This document shows positions 1 to 8,142 of a stretch of DNA of 64,000 bases, one piece after another. Where the stretch lies: NCBI GenBank assembly GCA_963778375.1, contig CAVZTX010000016.1, positions 124,001-188,000 of the forward strand. Direction: 5' to 3'. The notes under the pieces were generated by a model. The model searched no databases and had not been told where the DNA came from. It worked only from the letters and a program-made list of their open reading frames with translations. This DNA comes from CAVZTX01 sp963778375 (GTDB lineage: Bacteria; Chloroflexota; Ktedonobacteria; Ktedonobacterales; Ktedonobacteraceae). Position 1 is the first letter of the stretch, and each line of letters opens with the position of its first letter. The position numbers were made by a program, and so were the translations under genes.

Positions 1-5
1 TCCTT

Positions 6-695
6 TTAAATATGGCGTAACTGCTCTAACTGGACCAGCCTATCCGCCAATGCTGCGAGTTGGGGATTATGCGTCACCATTATCAGTGTCTGATTCCCGG
101 TGCGCTGCAATTCGCGCAGCACTTCCAGTACCTCTAGGCCAGAGGTGGGATCAAGATTGCCTGTTGGCTCATCGGCTAACACCATCTTGGGCCGATTGAC
201 GAGGGCACGCGCGATTGCCACCCGTTGTTGTTCCCCTCCTGAGAGCCGTGCGGGTGGATGTCCCTGGCGATCAGCAAGACCAACCCGTTCCAACAGTTCC
301 TGCGCACGTTTCTTCAGATCAAAGCTTAATTTGCGCCGATAAGGTAGGAGCGGGGCCATCACATTTTCTAAGGCCGTCAGATTAGGCAGCAGGTAAAAGA
401 GTTGGAAGACAAATCCGATCTGCTCACGCCGGAAATCCGCCGCTGCAGGCCCTCGCAGGCGATGCACTGCCATCTTGTCAAGCCAGATTTCTCCGCTATC
501 CGGGCTATCCAAGGCGCCTAGTAGTGAGAGCAGGGTCGTTTTGCCAGAACCTGAAGGGCCGGTTATGGCGATAAATTCGCCATGTTGCACTTGTAAATCT
601 AGATCCTGTAGTACCTGGAGTTTCCCATTAGGGATGCCATACGTTTTGCTGAGATGCTCTACGCGCAGAAGTAGGCTAGCTTGTTCCTGTATCAT
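6..695 (-). CDS. ABC transporter ATP-binding protein (LolD/MacB type)
   Basis: A 229-residue ATPase of the LolD/MacB/FtsE branch that would power an FtsX-type permease, exporting or extracting a substrate at the membrane. Visible motifs are Walker A GPSGSGKTT (about residues 46-54), the signature LSGGEQQR (about 152), and Walker B VLADEPTGNLD, followed by the switch histidine in MVTHNP. The start ATG has a GAGGAAAG Shine-Dalgarno 4 nt upstream. It is the last gene of a four-gene minus-strand operon, 19 nt after the anti-sigma-like gene, and its natural partner is the permease ending at 2096. The substrate is unknown. Family assignment is secure. Confidence 0.93.
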   Translation of the reverse strand: MIQEQASLLLRVEHLSKTYGIPNGKLQVLQDLDLQVQHGEFIAITGPSGSGKTTLLSLLGALDSPDSGEIWLDKMAVHRLRGPAAADFRREQIGFVFQLFYLLPNLTALENVMAPLLPYRRKLSFDLKKRAQELLERVGLADRQGHPPARLSGGEQQRVAIARALVNRPKMVLADEPTGNLDPTSGLEVLEVLRELQRTGNQTLIMVTHNPQLAALADRLVQLEQLRHI

Positions 696-714
696 CTATC
701 TTTCCTCGTAACTG

Positions 715-1499
715 TCAACGAAGTAGGTCCCAACTTTTAATGGGTTGGAAGACACCGGCAATTTCTATCAACAATGCGGTAGGTAGTTTGCTGGTAAGCT
801 GGCACAGCATATTATTTTGATACCATTGGAGGGCATGATTACCTGCATCGTCCTGAAACAATTGGCCCTCTCGTGTTCCAATCTGCACGCTTTGCGCTGT
901 TGTTGAGAGAAACGTGACATCGGATGGCTGCTCGAAAAGCTGTAGATCCTGGCCCTTGATTCGATAGTCCGCGACAAACGTCGTCATGATGTCTGGATTC
1001 GACGCATCGGTAAGTACACCATATAATGATGCCTGCGTATTGGAAGGCAGCGTTGTTGGCAGCAGGGGCAGTGGCCTTAAACCGGCGTGTGGAGGCTCCA
1101 GCGATGCTATGGATACGCCATTGATCTGATTCAAAGAGGTCGAAGCGTCTAGTGCTTGATTAGCTCGTGCCAGAAGTTTGCCAGACCTATCGTGCTGATA
1201 ATACCCATGATACAGACCAGGAGCAGCAAAGCAGCAACAAGTGGGCTTGCTCGTGAAAGTGTTTGCAGGGCTGGCAGCTTCATTCGACTCTGTCTTGATT
1301 GCATAGGTGAGGCCGCATGCGAACTGCTGCTTGCGTTCGTCCGAGCTATTTCGCGTAGGGGAGCAAGCGCTGAAGCAAGGCGTGTCGCGACATGCAACAG
1401 TTCCTCGTCTTCTTTCGATGCAGGAACATCGCCCGCAATGATTGCATCCAGGTTGTCCAGCCAATCAGCACCATGATCATCTTGCTGATGCTTCATCAT
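715..1499 (-). pseudogene. Anti-sigma-factor-like membrane protein, split by a frameshift
   Basis: Two overlapping frames make up one gene. The N-terminal part starts at ATG 1499 or 1496, behind AGGAGG, reads MKHQQDDHGADWLDN, and holds one membrane segment (PLVAALLLLVCIMGIISTIGL) before a stop at 1149. The C-terminal part, about 145 residues in the other frame from about 1180 to 715, is extracytoplasmic-like and resembles DUF4367-type tails. Joining them needs a -1 shift (one missing base) near 1150-1185. I see no classic slippery heptamer there. The start overlaps the ECF sigma gene by about 20 nt, the usual sigma/anti-sigma arrangement. It could be a real mutation, an assembly error or programmed frameshifting. 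Function is inferred from context and topology. Confidence 0.6.
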
Positions 1500-2073
1500 A
1501 CCTCCTTTCCTCATTGAGAGCGGAGCGCAACCGTCGCAGTATACGGTAGAGCAATGAGCTGACCGTCCCCTCTGGTAGCGAGAGTATACGTGCAATTTCT
1601 CTATTGGTCATTCCCACTACAAATTTCAAACCAATTATCTCGCGTTCGCGTTCGGATAGCTGGCCGAGATGTGCCAGAAGTATACGTTCTTCCTCGTGCG
1701 CAAGCGCGGCATCTTCTACCGAATCAGTCTGGGGATGTTGGGTAGTCGAGAGATGCTCCAGTGAAAGCGTAGGCTTGCAGCGGCGGAAATAATCAGTTGC
1801 ACAATTGCGGGCGATGCAAAACAGCCAGGGACCGGCGCTATCTTGCGTCCGTATGTCATCTAGATGTGTCCAGGCCTTTTCAAAAACGAGCGAAGCCAGG
1901 TCTTCCGCAACTTCGGGCGTACCGACAAGAAAATGTAAAAATGCGCAAATAGAAGGGTAATACTGCTGATAGAGCGCATTGAAGTACTCACCTTGCCAGG
2001 AGACAAGGCGGTCAAGCTGTTTCCTCTGCCTCGTTAGTGATGTCCATGCCGCGGGGATGGCAATGCTTCTCAT
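1477..2073 (-). CDS. ECF-family RNA polymerase sigma factor
   Basis: A 198-residue group 4 sigma factor. Region 2 runs from YQQYYPSICAFLHFLVG through VAEDLASLVFEKAW to ARNCATDYFRR. Region 4 includes LSEREREIIGLKFVVGMTNREIARILSLPEGTVSSLL, a helix-turn-helix that reads the -35 box. The start at 2073 is preferred because the longer frame runs into the permease gene. An AAAGG lies upstream of it. It sits 22 nt after the permease stop and overlaps the anti-sigma-like gene. This suggests a membrane-stress or substrate-sensing module that controls the surrounding ABC transporter operon. Its target promoters are not known. Confidence 0.93.
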   Translation of the reverse strand: MRSIAIPAAWTSLTRQRKQLDRLVSWQGEYFNALYQQYYPSICAFLHFLVGTPEVAEDLASLVFEKAWTHLDDIRTQDSAGPWLFCIARNCATDYFRRCKPTLSLEHLSTTQHPQTDSVEDAALAHEEERILLAHLGQLSEREREIIGLKFVVGMTNREIARILSLPEGTVSSLLYRILRRLRSALNEERRYDEASAR

Positions 2074-2095
2074 TCCCACACCTTTTCTCTCATCC

Positions 2096-4831
2096 TTACT
2101 CCGCCCGTAGTATATCATTGACCTGCATGCGATGAATTGCACGCAGAGCAGGGAGTGCCGCAAGCGCCGCCACCAAAACCATCAGTATCACAGCCCCAAG
2201 CGCGACCAGCAGTGGTGAAATAAGCCTCTGGTCGATGTGTTGTACACTAAGAAGCCATGTTGCCACCAGCACGCCTGGCACCGCTCCAATCAAGGCTAAG
2301 GTGATTCCTTCCTGTACAAACATACGCTGCACCAGTCTCGCCCGCCAGCCCAGAGCCTCTAGAAGGCCAATTTCATGCTGCCGTTCACGTACCTGGAGCA
2401 GCAAGAGGTCGGTCATACTCAGAAATGAGAGCAGCACGGCGAAAACGCACCCGGCTATCTGTGGAATAGCCGTTTGCAGCAGTACAAAATCGCCCAGGAG
2501 TGTGCCGGTTAATGTCTGGCGTAGCGCAAGGATGCTGCTAAACATCAGTACCAACAGAATGGTGGACAAGAAAAGGCTGGCTATAGTCAATAGTGTCCGT
2601 GGACGCGAACGCGCCAGGTTACGCATAACCAGCGCCCAGATAGGCGAGATGAATGACTCGAGTGGAACTGCCCATAGCCTCACTTTAGCAGGAGCGATTG
2701 GTGCGCCTGCCCGCATAATTTCCGCAGGCCGGATACGCCAGATGAGCCAGAGCGGATAGAGCGAACTCAACAGGGCCAGCATAAACATCGCTGGCAATGT
2801 CCAAATCACAATCAGCCAGATAGGTGTCGCGTTCAAGAGTGTCGCGATAAGCAAAGCGATGCCCAGACCTAAAGCGCCACCTATCAGTGCTAACAGCAAG
2901 GTCTGTACCAGGAAAAGCCGCACCGGTTGCCAGGGTCGCCAGCCCAATGCGCTGAGTACCGCAAATCCAGGACGCTGTGCTGTTACCAACGAACTAAAAG
3001 ACACAACCAGATAGCCAAGACAGACTGCTAAAACAACTCCAATCAGCAGAAGGCGCGTCAGGCCAAGCTGCGTGAGATACAGAATGGAGACGCCGACAGC
3101 GATCCAGCGTTCCTCTATCCACCCGATAGGATCAATGCTCAATTTCGCACCGAACTGCCCCACTTTTATCCCTGGCACATAGACCAATGTTGGCCGAGGT
3201 GACGAACCGAGCGTTATCAGAGCGCGCAGATGCGTCCGTTGTTCGATCAATCCTGCCACCTGCTGAATACGCTTCCAGCTTGCCGGATTGGCCGCATCGA
3301 CGCCACTGACCCGAATGCGTATGGCGCTAATAATCGTATTTCCACGCAGGCGTGCCGCCACACTCAGCGTAGTAAGCGCGAGTGGCGGCTGAAGGGTATA
3401 ACCGGCCGGATTGGTTGTCGGCAGCAGGTTCGTCGGATGAATTGGATTTCCTTGTGCATCGTAGCGCAGAATAGCCGGTGGTGAGGTATAGGTATTCTCC
3501 GGCAGCCAGTTCAAGGGATTGCTAAATTGCGCTGCCAGGTTATCACCGGCAAATTGGCCAACGAAGTTTAAAAAATACCAGGCTTGCGGTGTATTGGGGG
3601 TAGCACCCTGGGCGATGTGCAGCGCATGCAATTGTCGGAACCCGACTTCTGGTTTCTGGACACCCTGGGGAAGGACCACATAAGCAGACCCTGGTTGTCC
3701 CGGAGGTGGTTGCATTGGCTGGTAGGTAAGACCTGATGGTGTGTATAAAAAATTGATACTGTAATAGATCGGATTCTTCCCAAGAAAGGCCACAAATGGC
3801 TGCCAGGTGTGCCCATCCCAGAGGATTTCTCGTGTGGAGAAGCGCTGTGGATCGTTTTGCACCAGAGGCACGACGCCATCAAACAGGGTTTGCACAGGGG
3901 GAAAATTCGCCAAATATACCGCGCCTCCACGAGCAAGTACCATCTTGGGATCAAGGGTGGGAGGCGCAATCCGTGCAAAGGTGCCTCGCAGGGTGATCTG
4001 ACCCGGAACCTGAGTATGGAATAATACAGGGATGTCATAGTTGGGGATTCTCTTGCATTTCAACGGGTTTACTGTCCCCTTGGGACAAGCGAGTTCAGTA
4101 TCGAGATTTGGATCTGGGTCGGGCTGTATGCCATCCTGGGAGGATAGCATGCGCCCATTTGTAATACTTTTATCCAGATGCACAAGCTGATTTTCGGCGG
4201 CGGGATCAATCGCTGCAAGCAGGAACGTTCCGTTGTCAACGGTAGGAAATTCATCCTGGGGCACTGGGGGAGAACTACAATCTAATTCGATACCTTCCTT
4301 ACCCAGGGCATCTCCCAGGTTCAGGGAGGCCGTTGTTGGATTACTCGCATCACAATCTGGCGAATAATAGTAGTAGGTGGTCTCTTTGCGCTCGATGATG
4401 TCGCGTTGTCCATTAAAGGCGGATAGGGTCCAATCCAGCCGATAATAGCCAGGGGTCAGCGCTTGCTGAGAAAAGGCGACACGAGGGACAGGCATCTGCA
4501 CGTAGCCGAGGTAGGCAATGGGCGCGGCCACTTCCACCCCTGGCAGGTCTTTGATCTGCTGGTATTGCTGGAGGCTGATCCCACCATCATAGCCTTCGAG
4601 CAGGTCGGCTGGAATAATACTCTGCGAGGCCAGTTTCGCCTGCGGCGGCAGAACAACGAGATCATAACTGGAACGCCAACTCTGGCTAATGATCTGGTTG
4701 CCCACCGCAACCGTTGTCTGCGTCGTCGCGCTCAAGAGAATCAGCGCGCAGGCAGCCAGCAGAAAGCCACTACTCGCCAGCGCACTTTTTCCCGGCTGCC
4801 GCCGGAACAAAAGAAAAACGGAATGCCACAT
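2096..4831 (-). CDS. ABC transporter permease, FtsX/MacB-like
   Basis: A 911-residue integral membrane protein. One N-terminal membrane helix (about residues 15-38) is followed by a very large extracytoplasmic region of roughly 550 residues. Two FtsX-like helix bundles follow: helices around LLLIGVVLAVCLGYLVVSF and the following segments, then the C-terminal set ending in LRAIHRMQVNDILRAE. This fits type VII (MacB/LolCE) mechanotransmission permeases, which act in efflux, lipoprotein or peptide handling rather than import. ATG 4831 is chosen over the upstream TTG because AAAGGGG lies 6 nt before it. It is the first gene of the operon with the ECF sigma and ATPase. The long periplasmic-type domain is not one I can name. 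Confidence 0.88.
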   Translation of the reverse strand: MWHSVFLLFRRQPGKSALASSGFLLAACALILLSATTQTTVAVGNQIISQSWRSSYDLVVLPPQAKLASQSIIPADLLEGYDGGISLQQYQQIKDLPGVEVAAPIAYLGYVQMPVPRVAFSQQALTPGYYRLDWTLSAFNGQRDIIERKETTYYYYSPDCDASNPTTASLNLGDALGKEGIELDCSSPPVPQDEFPTVDNGTFLLAAIDPAAENQLVHLDKSITNGRMLSSQDGIQPDPDPNLDTELACPKGTVNPLKCKRIPNYDIPVLFHTQVPGQITLRGTFARIAPPTLDPKMVLARGGAVYLANFPPVQTLFDGVVPLVQNDPQRFSTREILWDGHTWQPFVAFLGKNPIYYSINFLYTPSGLTYQPMQPPPGQPGSAYVVLPQGVQKPEVGFRQLHALHIAQGATPNTPQAWYFLNFVGQFAGDNLAAQFSNPLNWLPENTYTSPPAILRYDAQGNPIHPTNLLPTTNPAGYTLQPPLALTTLSVAARLRGNTIISAIRIRVSGVDAANPASWKRIQQVAGLIEQRTHLRALITLGSSPRPTLVYVPGIKVGQFGAKLSIDPIGWIEERWIAVGVSILYLTQLGLTRLLLIGVVLAVCLGYLVVSFSSLVTAQRPGFAVLSALGWRPWQPVRLFLVQTLLLALIGGALGLGIALLIATLLNATPIWLIVIWTLPAMFMLALLSSLYPLWLIWRIRPAEIMRAGAPIAPAKVRLWAVPLESFISPIWALVMRNLARSRPRTLLTIASLFLSTILLVLMFSSILALRQTLTGTLLGDFVLLQTAIPQIAGCVFAVLLSFLSMTDLLLLQVRERQHEIGLLEALGWRARLVQRMFVQEGITLALIGAVPGVLVATWLLSVQHIDQRLISPLLVALGAVILMVLVAALAALPALRAIHRMQVNDILRAE

Positions 4832-4952
4832 CTGCAACCCCTTTCATTGCGAAATAGATCTGCCATACTACATTACGCAATTCAGGGGAATTGTATTGCA
4901 GGTACTGGGGCTGAAATCCTCTCCTAATTCATCGATCTGCTGAGATTGTCCG

Positions 4953-4976
4953 TAGGGGTGAAGTTGATCTTCACCC
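4953..4976 (+). repeat. GTAGGG-type short palindromic repeat, copy 1
   Basis: GTAGGG is followed by an 8-bp stem, GGGTGAAG at 4956-4963 and CTTCACCC at 4969-4976, with a 5-nt loop. The GTAGGG-plus-stem layout recurs near 6990, 9503, 9530, 11583, 27708 and 56006 (some inverted), so this looks like a dispersed REP-like family. The rest of 4838-5050 holds nothing I can identify. Confidence 0.5.
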
Positions 4977-5052
4977 GCTGGGGTGGGGCAGGGCGGCGAC
5001 TAAGCCATCCAAGTTGCTTGACTCCGTTATGAGTGGATGTCAAATCGCGAAC

Positions 5053-5081
5053 TTGACAGCTAGCTTGCTTCACCGTATACT
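5053..5081 (+). promoter_or_regulatory. Near-perfect sigma-70 promoter facing the repeat array
   Basis: TTGACA (5053-5058), a 17-nt spacer and TATACT (5076-5081). Only one of the twelve hexamer positions departs from consensus. Transcription would start near 5088 and run rightwards through the ATGTCCC array. An AGGAG (5142-5146) lies 9 nt before an ATG at 5156, at the first array unit. Confidence 0.75.
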
Positions 5082-5155
5082 TAGAACAAGGAGCACACCT
5101 CGCTTCTCTATCGTCTACCTCTGACCGTCCCTTCACACTTCAGGAGTAAACTTCT

Positions 5156-5957
5156 ATGTCCCGACTCTCCCTCAACCGTCTTGCTTCCACTTTACAAACC
5201 AAATATGACACATTCCATCTCCCATGTCACAACTGTTCCGATGTCCCGAAGCAACCAGGCAATATATACACCCAGCCAGCAGAATACACAAAAATCATCA
5301 CAATGTCCCAATGTCCCGAAGCAAACAAGCGTCTATTCTTCACAAGCAAAAAAATACGAATGTCCCAATGTCCCCAACCCCAATCGTCCATTTTCACCTT
5401 ATCAGAATCAAACCACAAGCAAAAAACTCACAAATGTCCCAATGTCCCTGGTCCCATTCCCGATCGTACCCATCTATCTTGTCAGACAGCATTCAAATCA
5501 AAAACTCACAAATGTCCCAATGTCCCTGCCAAGCAAACGGTATTCATACAGCAAACAAATGGAATCCACATCGCATGTCCCGACCGCCTCAACTGTCTCA
5601 AGGCTCAAATCAACCGCTCAATGTTCGCACCGAAAGATAAAAACTCATGTCACAAATGTCCCAACCCTCCAATCAACCGGCTAGATATACATCTCCAAAA
5701 CGAGGAAAATCACATCCATGTCCCGAATGTCCCCGCCGTTCCACACAAGCAATTGTCCTTTCCAGCAAAGAAATCAACACAACAAATTTTTCTCCAATAT
5801 CCCGAATGTCCCTGCCGTTCCAACCAGAAAAGCACACATCCATAGGAGGAGAAACAAATAAAAAATACAATGTCGCAAATGTCCCCGGCGTCCCAACCAG
5901 ACAAACAGGTATTCGTTGTACGAGAGACAAAGAAAAAATAACTGTCGCAAATGTCCC
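5156..5957 (+). repeat. Degenerate array of doubled ATGTCCC motifs, about 12 units
   Basis: About twelve units at 55-85 bp spacing, mostly 70-79 bp. The core is ATGTCCC repeated 8-9 bp apart, preceded by an A-rich tract and followed by C-rich sequence such as GCCGTTCCAACC. The ATGTCCC anchor of each unit lies at 5156, 5241, 5311, 5368, 5442, 5520, 5575, 5656, 5727, 5806, 5879 and 5951. A first copy or variant (ATGTCAC, ATATCCC, ATGTCGC) precedes most of these. Positions 5422-5450 and 5500-5528 are identical over 29 bp. The plus strand is A/C-rich and G-poor, which leaves all three plus frames open. Unit spacing is not a multiple of three, so coding is unlikely. No cas genes are nearby. Function unknown. 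Confidence 0.8.
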
Positions 5958-5970
5958 GAAGCAAGCTTCG

Positions 5971-6000
5971 TTGACACTCCTACAATCGGCGTGATATGAT
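5971..6000 (+). promoter_or_regulatory. Sigma-70 promoter at the end of the array
   Basis: TTGACA (5971-5976), an 18-nt spacer and TATGAT (5995-6000). It begins 13 nt after the last ATGTCCC unit. It is the best candidate promoter for the esterase/ATP-grasp cluster, which would then have a leader of about 250 nt. Confidence 0.65.
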
Positions 6001-6264
6001 TTCTCCAAGCAGAAAGCCACTAGAACATATGCAAGAGACAATCCTTACCATGAAACTAAGATCAATTCGCTATTCGTGTCATGGTTAAGAGTATGCCTTA
6101 CGGTTGCTCTGGTAGCTACCAAACTGCTCTATATTTCTGATAATTGTCATATCCCCCAATTCCTCAATGGTCGCGGAATCTGGTTAGTGCGCGGCCTGCA
6201 TCTCCGCAGCCGCCCCGCAATGTAATTACGGCTTGTCTAGGGCCGGATGTGAGTGTGTAATCAA
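6001..6264 (+). other. Long untranslated leader before the esterase gene
   Basis: About 260 nt between the promoter and the first gene. It contains the palindrome GGTAGCTACC near 6111 and a GC-rich inverted segment near 6190-6215. I do not recognise a riboswitch class or a leader peptide here. Confidence 0.3.
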
Positions 6265-6984
6265 ATGAATCGTGAGTATCATCGTTGGTATAGTCCTTCC
6301 CTGGAACGAGACATGGAGTTGCTGGTCCTTGGTCACGGCGGCGCTCGTGTCATGGTTTTTCCGACTTCAATGGGCCGTTTCTTTCAATGGGAAGATACAG
6401 GTATGGTCACCACTTTGAGTGAACACCTGGAGCAAGGCTGGATTCAGCTCTTCTGTGTAGACAGCGTTGACGAGGAAAGCTGGTACGCCAGGCATCGACC
6501 CCCGGCTGAACGCGCGTGGCGGCAGGTGCAGTACGATCGCTACATCCTGAATGAGGTATTGCCATTTAGCGTTCATCATAACTCCAATCCTTTTTTGATC
6601 AGCACTGGCACAAGCTTTGGCGCTTATCACGCCGTCAATTTTGCCTTCCGCTACCCGCAGCTTGTGAACCGCGTGATTGGCATGAGTGGTCTCTATGATA
6701 TCCGGCGTTTTACGGGCGGCTACTCCGACGACAATGTGTATTTTAATAATCCTTGTGAATTCATTAAAAATGAAAATGATCCGGCGCGGCTGGAAGCCTT
6801 GCAGCATATGGACATTATTCTTGCCATCGGTCGCGGTGATTCCGCGTGCTCTAATAACGAATACCTATCAGGCATTCTTTGGAGCAAGGGTATTGGGCAT
6901 GCTCTGCGCCTGTGGGATGGTTGGGCACACGACTGGCCATGGTGGCAACAGATGGTTCGCCTGTACATCGGTGGTCACGATTAA
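6265..6984 (+). CDS. Putative esterase, alpha/beta hydrolase (esterase D-like)
   Basis: A protein of about 239 residues resembling the small putative esterases of the COG4947/esterase D type. The nucleophile elbow is GTSFGAY near residue 112, a GxSxG motif. The likely catalytic histidine is in WDGWAHDWPWW near the C-terminus, which matches the usual order. There is no signal peptide, so it should act in the cytoplasm. ATG 6265 is chosen over an in-frame GTG at 6253. Neither has a strong Shine-Dalgarno, so the start is uncertain. It opens a plus-strand run with two ATP-grasp enzymes and a carboxylate-amine ligase, so it may hydrolyse or transfer an ester made in that pathway. That role is inference. 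Confidence 0.8.
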   Translation: MNREYHRWYSPSLERDMELLVLGHGGARVMVFPTSMGRFFQWEDTGMVTTLSEHLEQGWIQLFCVDSVDEESWYARHRPPAERAWRQVQYDRYILNEVLPFSVHHNSNPFLISTGTSFGAYHAVNFAFRYPQLVNRVIGMSGLYDIRRFTGGYSDDNVYFNNPCEFIKNENDPARLEALQHMDIILAIGRGDSACSNNEYLSGILWSKGIGHALRLWDGWAHDWPWWQQMVRLYIGGHD

Positions 6985-6988
6985 TAAA

Positions 6989-7015
6989 TGTAGGGACAGA
7001 GCCTTGTGCCTGTCC
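6989..7015 (+). repeat. GTAGGG-type short palindromic repeat, copy 2
   Basis: GTAGGGACAG followed by an inverted CTGTCC (stem GGACA with TGTCC). It lies between the esterase gene and the ATP-grasp gene, just ahead of the latter's ribosome-binding region. Confidence 0.45.
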
Positions 7016-7048
7016 GGTGTGGCATAGGAGGCCGAAAGGAACATATTT

Positions 7049-8128
7049 ATGACTTTAAAAGTTGGTTTACTTGTTGGACGGGAGTGGTCTTTTCCTCCCG
7101 CTTTCATTGAAGAGGTGAATCGCCGCAACGAGGACGTTGTGGCTGAATTCGTCCAGTTGGGCGGCACGCGTATGGACGAACCGTGCCCCTATGCAGTAAT
7201 TATTGATCGTATTTCTCATCAGGTGCCATATTATCGGCTGTACCTTAAATATGCGGTGCTACAAGGGGTGACGGTAATCAATAATCCGTTCATGTGGACT
7301 GCGGACGACAAGTTTTTCGAGTCAGCACTGGCTACGAAGTTGGGTATTGCCAGCCCGAAGACAGTGGCGTTGCCAAACAAGGACTATATTCCGGACATCG
7401 TGCATACTGAGAGCCTGCGTAACCTGGTATATCCACTGGACTGGCAGGCGATTATTGACTACGTCGGCCTACCGTGCATACTGAAAGATGCGCTTGGAGG
7501 TGGGTGGAAGGATGTGTACATCTGCCATTCCCTGGAAGAACTGCTACATGACTATGCTCAACTTGGCCTGCGCACAGCAATTGTGCAGGAATTTATTGAG
7601 TGGGATCAGTACGTACGCTGCATCTGTCTGGGACAAGAGGAGGTCATGCCGATCAAGTACAATCCTCGCGAGCGTAAATATTATGTCGAGCATGAACATC
7701 TCAGTCCTGAACTTGGACAACGTGTCGTGGAGGATTCGTTGAAGCTTGTGCGTGCGCTAGGGTACGATATGAATTCGGTCGAGTGGGCCATTCGTGATGG
7801 CGTTCCCTATGCGATTGATTTCATGAACCCCGCTCCCGACATGGATGTGAATTCGCTGACGCCTTTTTACTTCGATTGGGTGGTCAAACATATGGCCGAT
7901 ATGGCGATTCGTTTGGCGAAGCAACCTCGTCCCCAAAACCGTGATCTGCGCTGGAATAGTTTTTTCACAGCGAATAGGGATCGGCTTGAGGGCAATTCGA
8001 AAGACGCAGAAACATCGGAAACATCAGAAACAACTGCAACATTAGAAACAATTGCAACATCGACGCCAGCACGTTCACGTAAGGCAACTGGCGGCCGTCG
8101 TGGTAAAGCTGGTTCGGCTCCAAGCTGA
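7049..8128 (+). CDS. ATP-grasp ligase, RimK-like
   Basis: A 359-residue ATP-grasp protein. Family enzymes activate a carboxylate as acyl-phosphate and ligate it to an amine. Visible features are the central lysine region (LPCILKDALGGGWKDVYIC), the hinge strand TAIVQEFIEWDQYVRCICLG, and the metal-binding end VEWAIRDGVPYAIDFMNPAPDMD, with Glu, Asp and Asn ligands. The last 45 residues are a low-complexity Thr/Ser/Glu stretch followed by a basic Arg/Lys/Gly tail, probably disordered and not part of the fold. A GGAGG-containing region precedes the ATG. It is followed at 14 nt by a second, circularly permuted ATP-grasp gene. The substrate is unknown. A peptide or amino-acid conjugate is a reasonable inference. 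Confidence 0.85.
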   Translation: MTLKVGLLVGREWSFPPAFIEEVNRRNEDVVAEFVQLGGTRMDEPCPYAVIIDRISHQVPYYRLYLKYAVLQGVTVINNPFMWTADDKFFESALATKLGIASPKTVALPNKDYIPDIVHTESLRNLVYPLDWQAIIDYVGLPCILKDALGGGWKDVYICHSLEELLHDYAQLGLRTAIVQEFIEWDQYVRCICLGQEEVMPIKYNPRERKYYVEHEHLSPELGQRVVEDSLKLVRALGYDMNSVEWAIRDGVPYAIDFMNPAPDMDVNSLTPFYFDWVVKHMADMAIRLAKQPRPQNRDLRWNSFFTANRDRLEGNSKDAETSETSETTATLETIATSTPARSRKATGGRRGKAGSAPS

Positions 8129-8142
8129 TAGGAGGTTGAAAC

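Noticed and set aside
1149..1180. Programmed -1 frameshift in the anti-sigma-like gene
   Set aside because: No X-XXY-YYZ slippery heptamer is visible in the overlap, and no strong downstream structure was found. A one-base deletion or sequencing error is simpler.
5156..5957. CRISPR array
   Set aside because: Units vary from one another and spacing ranges from 55 to 85 bp. No repeat is conserved along its length, no cas genes are nearby, and the array is degenerate.
5181..5994. Overlapping plus- and minus-strand open frames in the array
   Set aside because: All arise from a strand almost free of G or its complement. Repeat spacing breaks the frame, and composition is unlike neighbouring genes.
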